A stretch of DNA of 28,514 nucleotides, taken from the NCBI GenBank assembly GCA_019423265.1, contig JAHZBS010000010.1, positions 1-28,514 on the forward strand. Reading direction: 5' to 3'. The position numbers and the translations under genes are program-made. This DNA comes from Clostridiales bacterium (GTDB lineage: Bacteria; Bacillota_A; Clostridia; Lachnospirales; Bianqueaceae). Position 1 is the first letter of the stretch, and every line of letters starts with the position of its first letter. The notes below the pieces were generated by a model. That model did no database searches. It was not told the DNA's origin and saw nothing but the letters and a program-made list of their open reading frames with translations. Of the stretch, positions 22,950 to 28,514 are shown piece after piece.

Positions 22950-23726
22950 CTATTGCTTTTTCCCGACTATCAGAACCCATTTTTTATTAAAGAAAATATC
23001 CTCATCTTCCATGTACGGGGAAAATCCCGTTTTTTCTTTGCCGCTTATGTCTGCTTGCATCCGTTTTGTGATATCCCTTTGAATACTCTCCGGCGTTTTT
23101 GTAAGTGCAAGCCAACTTTTCAATTTCTGTTGCATTTCAGTGGTTTCACATTTTTTCACGGAAAGGCCGTTCGCAGTAAACAGGCTTGTCATTTCGGCCT
23201 TGCTCATATTCCGCACATGAGAGGGATCGCGCAGCGTTTCGATTTCATCTTCGACGTCTCGTAACTCTGTGGCGGCGGCCTCCATGTCAATCATTGCCAA
23301 CTTGCCGCCGTGCTTCAATACTCGTACCATTTCAGAAAATACAGTATTTACATCTGTAAAGTGATGAAAGGCAAGGCGGGAAAATACAATGTCAAAGCTG
23401 TCGTTCAAAAATGGAAGTTCTTCCCCATAGCCTTTTACAAAAATCATGTTGCTTAACTGATCGTTGTCTGCTTTCTGCTTTCCAATCTGCAACATGGGGA
23501 GCGTTGCGTCTAAACATACGACGGTCTGCACCAATGGAGCAAAGGAACGCCCACAGGCGCAGGTTCCGGCAGCCACTTCTAAAACGGTGTCCTGTTTATC
23601 TGGAGCAACACATGAGAGGGTATAGTTTAAGTATTCTTCCTTTGTAAAATTACCAGTTTTGCTTTCAAAATTGGGCGCCTGTACCGCAAAGGAACGATTG
23701 ATTGCTTCTAAATTTGCTGGCTTCAT
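22950..23726 (-). CDS. Class I SAM-dependent methyltransferase (UbiE-like)
   Basis: The protein has 258 residues. SAM-binding motif I reads VLEVAAGTCACGRSFA, motif II has VVCLDATLPML, and the post-motif region has FDIVFSRLAFHHFTD and EMVRVLKHGGKLAMID. The pattern is that of ubiquinone/menaquinone-type and small-molecule methyltransferases. The Cys-containing glycine loop (AAGTCACG) is less usual than ExGxGxG. The ATG overlaps the upstream alkyltransferase stop (ATGA). It is the third gene of the cassette, and its codon use is more AT-rich than the surrounding genes. Substrate unknown. Confidence 0.88.
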   Translation of the reverse strand: MKPANLEAINRSFAVQAPNFESKTGNFTKEEYLNYTLSCVAPDKQDTVLEVAAGTCACGRSFAPLVQTVVCLDATLPMLQIGKQKADNDQLSNMIFVKGYGEELPFLNDSFDIVFSRLAFHHFTDVNTVFSEMVRVLKHGGKLAMIDMEAAATELRDVEDEIETLRDPSHVRNMSKAEMTSLFTANGLSVKKCETTEMQQKLKSWLALTKTPESIQRDITKRMQADISGKEKTGFSPYMEDEDIFFNKKWVLIVGKKQ

Positions 23727-24256
23727 AGTGCTGTTCCTTTCTTTGGGATAAAGAATGATTTCATATCCGCTTTTTCTAAAGTCAACAGTTTGACTTTTTT
23801 ATCAATACCGCCTGCATATCCTGTCAAACTGCCATTTGTGCCGACTACTCGGTGGCAGGGAACAATGATTGAAATTTCATTGTGGCCTACCGCGCCGCCC
23901 ACTGCCTGAGCAGACATACGGGAAATTCTTTTTTTAGCGGCAAGCTGCTTTGCAATCCCACCGTAAGTCACGGTATGGCCGTATGGAATAGAACAGAGAA
24001 TCTCCCATACCTCGTTTTGAAAAGCTGTACCCGTAAAATGAAGCGGCACGGCAAAATCCGGTTCTCTTCCCGAAAAGTAAATGTCGAGCCATTGTTTTAC
24101 TTTCCCAAACAAAGGAATTTCTTTTTCCTCATGTTCTCTATCCAGATAGAGGGCAAAATATTTCTGTCCCTCAAACCATAAGCCGGTCAAACCAATGTCA
24201 TCAGCCGCCAAAAGAATGTTGCCAATGGGGGATTGATAATAACTGATGTACTGCAT
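23723..24256 (-). CDS. ogt: Methylated-DNA--[protein]-cysteine S-methyltransferase
   Basis: The protein has 177 residues. The acceptor motif IVPCHRVV places Cys134 as the alkyl acceptor; it is preceded by a helix-turn-helix with the RMSAQAVGGAVGHN recognition helix, whose usual Arg finger position is shifted toward the start of the stretch. The N-terminal domain shows the short ribonuclease-like fold of Ogt/AGT. It removes O6-alkyl groups from guanine in a single-turnover reaction. The ATG at 24256 has GGAGGG upstream and follows the monooxygenase-like stop by 1 base. The symbol is by family only, as it could equally be named for the AGT class. Confidence 0.92.
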   Translation of the reverse strand: MQYISYYQSPIGNILLAADDIGLTGLWFEGQKYFALYLDREHEEKEIPLFGKVKQWLDIYFSGREPDFAVPLHFTGTAFQNEVWEILCSIPYGHTVTYGGIAKQLAAKKRISRMSAQAVGGAVGHNEISIIVPCHRVVGTNGSLTGYAGGIDKKVKLLTLEKADMKSFFIPKKGTAL

Positions 24257-24257
24257 A

Positions 24258-24617
24258 TCAACCCTCCACTCCAAAATACAGATTTGAGTCATGCGGAGCC
24301 TGTATGCGATCTGTGTCGGTATAAGAGCGGATTTCAGAGCAGACGGTTATCTTATAGCTCTCAAAAAGTTTTTTCCTTCCCTCTTTCTGGCTCATGCGGT
24401 GCTGCATAATATTCCGCCAGCGTTCTACGGCGGTTTCATCCGTCCATACGTTCATGGACAGCAGTTTTCCTTCTTCAGTCAGGCTGGAAAAACGCTCTGC
24501 CCGGATAAACCCCTCGAACCCAGCCAACATCGGCTTCAACATATCTGCAAGGTCAAGGTACTGTTTCATTCCGGCCTTGGTAGGCTTCACTTCAAACAAA
24601 ACAATAATATCTGCCAT
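24258..24617 (-). CDS. Antibiotic biosynthesis monooxygenase-domain protein (quinol monooxygenase-like)
   Basis: The protein has 119 residues. It opens with MADIIVLFEVKPTKAGMKQY and continues through an FIRAERFSS strand and VWTDETAVERWRN, the dimeric ferredoxin-like ABM fold (YgiN type). These small cytoplasmic proteins oxidise quinols or degrade reactive electrophiles, often without a cofactor. The ATG at 24617 has GGGAGG 8 bases upstream; the ATG at 24623 lies too close to it. First gene of the three-gene unit, divergent from the AraC regulator. Confidence 0.82.
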   Translation of the reverse strand: MADIIVLFEVKPTKAGMKQYLDLADMLKPMLAGFEGFIRAERFSSLTEEGKLLSMNVWTDETAVERWRNIMQHRMSQKEGRKKLFESYKITVCSEIRSYTDTDRIQAPHDSNLYFGVEG

Positions 24618-24737
24618 TTTCATTACCTCCCGTCTTGACTTTTTTCTTTTGGAATATTATAATTTTATCACAAAAATTGCGGCTACGCTATCATAAAATC
24701 GCCGGATATTATCGCAATATTCCCAAAGGAGAAAAAA
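24618..24737. promoter_or_regulatory. Divergent regulatory region between AraC gene and its probable target operon
   Basis: There are 120 AT-rich bases. Toward the minus-strand operon there is a TATAAT (24661-24656) whose -35 position (24684-24679) does not match consensus, as in activator-dependent promoters. TATTAT at 24707-24712 is a possible plus-strand -10 for the AraC gene, also lacking a -35. No clear repeated AraC half-sites could be fixed by eye. Confidence 0.45.
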
Positions 24738-25622
24738 ATGGACTCGAACAGAGAAAACTATATCAATTCGGTTAATCTGAATATCGACACGGACTTTCCT
24801 TACCTTGTCCTTGATGTTGTCAACGACAACTCTTATCCCAGAAATCCCGGATTTCAAGTGATGCACTGGCATGAAGATCTACAATTCATCTATGTGCTGG
24901 ACGGGACAATCGAAGTAAAGACATTTGATAGCGCTGTTCAAATACACGCCGGGGAAGGGCTTTTTATCAACAAAGATGTGGTACATTATGTACGGCGGCT
25001 TGAAAACTGCCATTACAACAGCTTTCTTTTTCCGGCGTATTTTCTTGAATTTTATGCCGGAAGTCCTGCAAAAGATTTTGTGGACAGCGTGATAACCAAT
25101 GGCCGTCTGCCTTTTGTCCATTTTACACTCGCTGCCGGGTGGCATAAGGAGGTAACAGGACTATTACAGCAGTTGGTACAAATTGAAAAGAACAGGACGG
25201 ATTTCTATGCGTATGAAGTCTTAGTGCGGCTGTCCTCCCTCTGGCTGATCATGGGAAAAAATATCACGCTCCCGCAAGAACGAAAAGAAAGCGTCATTCA
25301 TCTCCGTATGCAAAAGATCCTCCGGTTTATTGAAGAACACTATGCGGAAGATATTACACTGACTGACTTATCCATGAGCGCCAATATAAGCAAGTCGGAG
25401 TGCTCCCGCTGTTTTAAGTTGGGTATGAATACTACGCCTTACAGATACTTAACGGAATATCGGCTGTCAAAAGCCGCGCAGCTTTTGAAAGAGACAAATG
25501 AGCCTGTCGGGAATATTGCCGCTGCCGTGGGTTTTCGTCAAATGAGCCATTTCGGAAAATGTTTTAGAGAAAAAACGGGATACTCCCCCAGAGAATATCG
25601 AGAAGCCAAAAATAACGGCTAA
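24738..25622 (+). CDS. AraC-family transcriptional regulator with cupin sensor domain
   Basis: The protein has 294 residues. Residues about 35-110 form a cupin sensor (MHWHEDLQFIYVLDGTIEV, HAGEGLFINKDVVHYV). Residues about 190-290 carry the two helix-turn-helix motifs of AraC/XylS, including ITLTDLSMSANISKSECSRCF, the FGKCFREKTGYSPREYR hallmark and GNIAAAVGF. It probably activates the divergent monooxygenase - alkyltransferase - methyltransferase operon on binding an unknown ligand. GGAGAAAAAA precedes the ATG. It does not contain the zinc-cysteine methyl-acceptor domain of Ada. Confidence 0.93.
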   Translation: MDSNRENYINSVNLNIDTDFPYLVLDVVNDNSYPRNPGFQVMHWHEDLQFIYVLDGTIEVKTFDSAVQIHAGEGLFINKDVVHYVRRLENCHYNSFLFPAYFLEFYAGSPAKDFVDSVITNGRLPFVHFTLAAGWHKEVTGLLQQLVQIEKNRTDFYAYEVLVRLSSLWLIMGKNITLPQERKESVIHLRMQKILRFIEEHYAEDITLTDLSMSANISKSECSRCFKLGMNTTPYRYLTEYRLSKAAQLLKETNEPVGNIAAAVGFRQMSHFGKCFREKTGYSPREYREAKNNG

Positions 25623-25709
25623 ATAGTAATAGTATGTCTCGAGTTGCCCATTGCGCAGATAACGGTCCCATGGAAGGATTCCATTGTCTACTTGACGGGG
25701 CGCACACCA

Positions 25710-25745
25710 AATAGAGAGCGGCATGGCAACCGCTCTCTATTTTTT
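25710..25745 (+). terminator. Intrinsic terminator after the AraC gene
   Basis: AATAGAGAGCGG (25710-25721) pairs with CCGCTCTCTATT (25730-25741) over 12 bp with an 8-base loop, followed by a T-run to 25745. In reverse it also serves as a weak terminator for the DUF1266 gene. The rest of 25623-25784 shows nothing else. Confidence 0.85.
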
Positions 25746-25784
25746 GAAGTCACGAGAGTATCCCTCAAGGATCCCCCTCCCGCT

Positions 25785-26537
25785 CTACCATGTTTTGACC
25801 AGGGACGTATTCCAATCCAATTCGTAGGGATTCTCGTCATCGGCCTGTAGCTCCTCGTAGATTTTACGCCGGGCAGCCGTTGCGGAATCCGGGTCCTGGG
25901 CGTCGTCTTCCTGCCAATACTGGTACCCCGCCAGATAGCTCTCCATACATTCGTCCCAGGAGCCATACATCCCCTGCAGCGTTTTGGCCACCTCCAAAGA
26001 TGCGTCGAGGGTTTCTTCCTCCGTATAATATCCGGCCACGTAGTAATATCCCAAAACCTGGAGCGCCCGGCAGTAATCCCACGCATCGATGGCATGGCTG
26101 CCCTTGTCCCGGTACAGCTCGACCATGGCCACAAGCCATGCCGCCGCCTCGTCGGTGTATCCCGCATCCTCGGCTGCGCTCCGCAATTCCTCGCTGGATA
26201 GGTCCGTCAAGCCCGCCTCCTCCAGATCCGCCATATCTTTCTGAAATACTGTCCGGTGTCCCTCCGACAGCAGCCAATCCAGGTTTTCGTCCGCTGTGGC
26301 CCGGTCTGTGACATCCCACCACTCCGACAACATCGTCCTCACCTGTTCCTGGTTAAGCTCCGTCTTCTTAAAGCCGCCGATCAAATCGCGATCCCCGCGG
26401 TTGGCTTCGGTCAGCAGCGCGTATGTCGTATTGATCCATCTCACCGTGTCGGAGACGGGCGCCGGCTGCTTGCAGCTGACAAAGGTAACCGCCAAAAGAC
26501 TGAGGACCACGCCTGTCAGCCATACCCGTTTCTTCAT
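25785..26537 (-). CDS. DUF1266 putative lipoprotein
   Basis: The protein has 250 residues. A signal sequence (MKKRVWLTGVVLSLLAVTFVSC) ends in a lipobox-like FVSC with Cys22. The C-terminal half matches DUF1266 by its AIDAWDYCRALQVLGYYYVAG, YTEEETLD, SWDECMESYLAGYQYW spacing. DUF1266 proteins are of unknown function and usually cytoplasmic, so a lipid-anchored copy is a variation. The start at 26537 has CAGGTGAT upstream and a clear promoter. It stands alone as a single-gene unit between the terminator at 25741 and the hairpin at 26756. Confidence 0.85.
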   Translation of the reverse strand: MKKRVWLTGVVLSLLAVTFVSCKQPAPVSDTVRWINTTYALLTEANRGDRDLIGGFKKTELNQEQVRTMLSEWWDVTDRATADENLDWLLSEGHRTVFQKDMADLEEAGLTDLSSEELRSAAEDAGYTDEAAAWLVAMVELYRDKGSHAIDAWDYCRALQVLGYYYVAGYYTEEETLDASLEVAKTLQGMYGSWDECMESYLAGYQYWQEDDAQDPDSATAARRKIYEELQADDENPYELDWNTSLVKTW

Positions 26538-26581
26538 TGGATATCACCTGCCTGTTTTATGAATTGGGGGGTATTTTCTTT

Positions 26582-26610
26582 ATTATAACAACAAACTTAT
26601 TTAAATGCAA
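26582..26610 (-). promoter_or_regulatory. SigA-type promoter of the DUF1266 gene
   Basis: TTGCAT (26610-26605), a 17-base spacer and TATAAT (26587-26582) on the minus strand. Confidence 0.8.
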
Positions 26611-26755
26611 CCTGGAAATTTACCTGCCCTGCTGGGAGCCATTTTTATAAATTCGTCATGAATTCTTCACAGAACGTTTTTGTTTTCTTCATCTTGAGTT
26701 CATGCAGGTCTTGTACTATATAACCATCCCCTTCTTTATTACTAATAATTCCTCT

Positions 26756-26801
26756 AAACCAAAAACGAGACTCATTCCCCTGTGAGTCTCGTTTTTGGTT
26801 T
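26756..26801. terminator. Long perfect inverted repeat, probable bidirectional terminator
   Basis: AAACCAAAAACGAGACTCA (26756-26774) and its exact complement (26783-26801) form a 19-bp stem with an 8-base loop. The TTTTT of the arm serves as the terminator tail. It follows the serine hydrolase stop. The stretch 26611-26755 between it and the DUF1266 promoter has only a short, unsupported frame ending MKKTKTFCEEFMTNL. Confidence 0.75.
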
Positions 26802-26832
26802 CGTTCAACGCCAAAAGGCATCGCAATCCATT

Positions 26833-27693
26833 TCACCCATGGAGCCACGAGGCTATCAAATGCATCAGTTCCCCGCCTCCCTCGCCGTCAAATCCATGCC
26901 AGGCCACAGCCACCCCGTCCTGCTGAGAGAACAGCAGCATCTGGCCGTGCATACCGCCCTTGCCATATATGCCCGGCTTGTCAACCGTGCTCAGCTCATA
27001 TCCCCTGTCAATGGCCAGACGGACAAAGGTCTCGGACAGGATCCGGCGCTCTTCATAGCATCCGCCGTTCAGATAGACCCACCCCAGCTTGACCATATCC
27101 TGCGCGCGGATATACAGTCCCGTGGCCCCCATAGGATAGCCCAAGGGGCACTTGCTCCATGCGACCTCTTGAAATTGCAGGGGGGCAAAGAGTCTCTGCA
27201 TGAGCAAATCGTCCAGACGCATACCGGATTTTTTGCTCACCACACGGCTGAGCAGATAATACGCCGCATCCGAATACTGATCGTGGGTGCCGGGCTCGTA
27301 TGCCAGGGGGTGGCGGAACACTACCTGTAGGAAGTCGTCGGTGCCATACTCGCGTATATCCTCCACATCGATATCCAAATAGCCCTCGCCGGTGCCGAAC
27401 CGATGTTTAACCACTTGCTCCACCGTTACCTTTTCCCATCGGGGGTCGTACGCCGCCGGGAGCTCCCCGGCAAAAATGTCACAGATCCTCTCGTCAAAGG
27501 ACAGCTTTTTCTCATCCCATAGCATCCCCAGCGCTGTCACGGTAAACAGCTTGGCAACGGAATAGCTATCATTGCAGGCGTTGGCTGGCTGAAACTGCAG
27601 GGTGTGGATCCCCTCCGCGTCCATCACCGCCGCATCATACAGATTCCACCGGTTGTCCCAAACCGCCTGCCGTATTTTTTGCAGTAGATCCAT
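26833..27693 (-). CDS. Serine hydrolase of the beta-lactamase (class C / PBP-like) family
   Basis: The protein has 286 residues. The nucleophile motif SVAK (S45, K48) is followed by a Y-S-D triad at 140-142 in place of the usual Y-S-N/Y-x-N, and an HGF-type H-x-G near residues 267-269 replaces KTG. There is no signal peptide, which argues for a cytoplasmic esterase or amidase instead of a cell-wall enzyme. Length is shorter than penicillin-binding proteins. GGAGTGAGAAG precedes the ATG. It lies 55 bases after the flavoprotein gene on the same strand and may share its transcript. Substrate unknown. Confidence 0.88.
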   Translation of the reverse strand: MDLLQKIRQAVWDNRWNLYDAAVMDAEGIHTLQFQPANACNDSYSVAKLFTVTALGMLWDEKKLSFDERICDIFAGELPAAYDPRWEKVTVEQVVKHRFGTGEGYLDIDVEDIREYGTDDFLQVVFRHPLAYEPGTHDQYSDAAYYLLSRVVSKKSGMRLDDLLMQRLFAPLQFQEVAWSKCPLGYPMGATGLYIRAQDMVKLGWVYLNGGCYEERRILSETFVRLAIDRGYELSTVDKPGIYGKGGMHGQMLLFSQQDGVAVAWHGFDGEGGGELMHLIASWLHG

Positions 27694-27748
27694 CGTCTTC
27701 TCACTCCATTCTCTCTGGTTTCAATTTAGTTTAACACAATTAACAGGG

Positions 27749-28318
27749 TTATTCAGACAGCCATGCCGCCAATGCTTTAATCTGCTGGGCGTCCTCTTCA
27801 ACGGAGAAGATGTTTGACTGCGCTCCGGATTTCTCACTGTTAAATGAAAGAACTTTGCTATCTGAAAAACCGGCAATCTCAAAACAGTTGTAGGCTTCAC
27901 CCTGTTTCATGTTGACTTCACGCGGCATACTTCCGGCGGTCAGGATGATTGCACACTTCTTGTTGAATTTGGCTGCAATCGTTCCGTTTGGTTTGGAGGG
28001 ATTGAAGAATGGATATATCCGATCGAGGAAAGTTTTCGCAGGCCCGTTAATCATGCCAAAATAGATGGGAGTCGCAACGACCAGCGCATCGCAGGAATCG
28101 ATTCGGGGGAGCAAATCAGCCATATCATCCTTTTGAACACAGAATACGGTGTCTTTCGCTTTACATGCATTACAGGCAATGCAAGGGTTGACGGTTTTTT
28201 CTCTGAGATTAAAAACTTCAACTTCGGCGTCCGAAATATTTTTTCGGATAATTTCCATTGCCATAGAACAGTTTCCATTTTGGCGAGGGCTTGCATTGAC
28301 TAAGATGATCTTTTTCAT
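27749..28318 (-). CDS. Iron-sulfur flavoprotein-like NAD(P)H-dependent oxidoreductase
   Basis: The protein has 189 residues with a flavodoxin-type fold: MKKIILVNASPRQNGNCSMA phosphate-binding loop, ATPIYFGMINGPAKTFLDR FMN loop. Cysteines C46, C49, C52 and C60 are spaced CX2CX2CX7C, the compact motif that binds a [4Fe-4S] cluster in the Isf family of anaerobes. It probably shuttles electrons or reduces oxygen, peroxide or quinones in the cytoplasm. The ATG at 28318 has AAGGAGG upstream and a promoter at 28392-28365. Confidence 0.88.
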   Translation of the reverse strand: MKKIILVNASPRQNGNCSMAMEIIRKNISDAEVEVFNLREKTVNPCIACNACKAKDTVFCVQKDDMADLLPRIDSCDALVVATPIYFGMINGPAKTFLDRIYPFFNPSKPNGTIAAKFNKKCAIILTAGSMPREVNMKQGEAYNCFEIAGFSDSKVLSFNSEKSGAQSNIFSVEEDAQQIKALAAWLSE

Positions 28319-28364
28319 AATGGGTACCTCCTTGGTTCTTTACACAGAGCGGTGTCTATATTAT

Positions 28365-28392
28365 ATTATACAGGCTCAGTATAGAAAAACAA
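28365..28392 (-). promoter_or_regulatory. Promoter of the flavoprotein gene
   Basis: TTGTTT (28392-28387), a 16-base spacer and TATAAT (28370-28365) on the minus strand. Confidence 0.65.
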
Positions 28393-28394
28393 GT

Positions 28395-28423
28395 ACTAAT
28401 ATTTTTCGCAGTATACTATTAGT
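28395..28423. promoter_or_regulatory. Inverted repeat next to the flavoprotein promoter, candidate operator
   Basis: ACTAATA (28395-28401) and TATTAGT (28417-28423) are perfect 7-bp inverted arms separated by 15 bases, just upstream of the -35 box. It suits a dimeric regulator such as HxlR or MarR encoded beyond the right edge; that identity is a guess. A short GTTTG-T-CAAAC palindrome lies at 28467-28477. No start codon of a divergent gene is seen by 28514, although a GAGGGAG ribosome-like site is at 28493-28499. Confidence 0.4.
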
Positions 28424-28514
28424 GTAGGACTACAGATGTCTACAAAAAAAGAAGCTTGACTTGTAGGTTTGTCAAACATTTTGAACAGGATAGAGGGAGA
28501 AGAATTAAGCGGAA

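Noticed and set aside
24258..25622. Idea that the AraC gene plus alkyltransferase is a split Ada protein
   Set aside because: The AraC protein has a cupin sensor, not the Ada zinc-cysteine domain; retained only as a functional analogy in the findings.
26645..26848. 67-codon minus-strand frame across the hairpin at 26756
   Set aside because: It overlaps the end of the serine hydrolase and the terminator, and shows no homology or ribosome site.
1..28514. CRISPR arrays, tRNA, rRNA and attachment sites
   Set aside because: No regularly spaced direct repeats, cloverleaf-like sequences or rRNA-like segments were recognised on either strand by eye.

Overview
The window looks like chromosome of an anaerobic, low-to-mid-GC Firmicute, most likely a gut Clostridia member (Oscillospiraceae or Lachnospiraceae type). 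This is inferred from strong GGAGG-type ribosome binding sites, many SigA-like promoters (TTGACA/17/TATAAT type), an oxygen-sensitive glycyl radical enzyme, a VTC/DUF4956/beta-helix lipoprotein operon, and the accessory regulator families present. I recognise no rRNA, tRNA, CRISPR array, phage module or intact insertion sequence.

Layout. 1-2650 (minus): a LacI-family regulator with its own promoter and a 5' leader that can form two mutually exclusive hairpins, followed by a terminator, a LacI-type operator and the first 485 residues of a glycyl radical enzyme that runs off the left edge. 2711-3875 (minus): two small coupled membrane-anchored proteins. 4045-7144 (plus): an orphan OmpR-type regulator whose receiver lacks the phosphorylation residues, then an XRE-cupin regulator paired with an AMP-forming acyl-CoA synthetase. 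7145-7461: non-coding, with one strong nested hairpin. 7462-11034 (minus): a very large ABC ATPase-FtsX fusion with tandem repeats in its extracytoplasmic domain. 11258-13288 (minus): a MarR - nitroreductase - TSUP permease operon whose MarR gene has no normal start codon. 13308-14703: a LysR fragment and an Asp-box (sialidase-like) gene.

14713-20274: the most coherent system. A VTC polyphosphate-polymerase-type protein, a DUF4956 membrane protein and a Cthe_2159-like beta-helix lipoprotein form a minus-strand operon. It is divergent from an OmpR/PhoB response regulator and histidine kinase. The shared intergenic region is almost perfectly symmetric: 18-bp inverted arms, each made of two CTGAAA half-sites 11 bp apart, flanked by a TATGAT -10 box at the same distance on both sides. 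This strongly suggests one regulator controls both transcripts.

20309-22165 (minus): SGNH hydrolase, DUF2284 Cys-rich protein and a 52-codon remnant of a Gfo/Idh/MocA oxidoreductase that is still the first reading frame of the operon. 22194-22905 (plus): cyclase-family hydrolase. 22950-25622: a more AT-rich cassette of a quinol-monooxygenase-like protein, an O6-alkylguanine-DNA alkyltransferase and a SAM methyltransferase, tightly coupled and divergent from an AraC regulator. 25785-28318 (minus): DUF1266 lipoprotein, beta-lactamase-fold serine hydrolase and an iron-sulfur flavoprotein-like protein, with a divergent regulatory region at the right edge.
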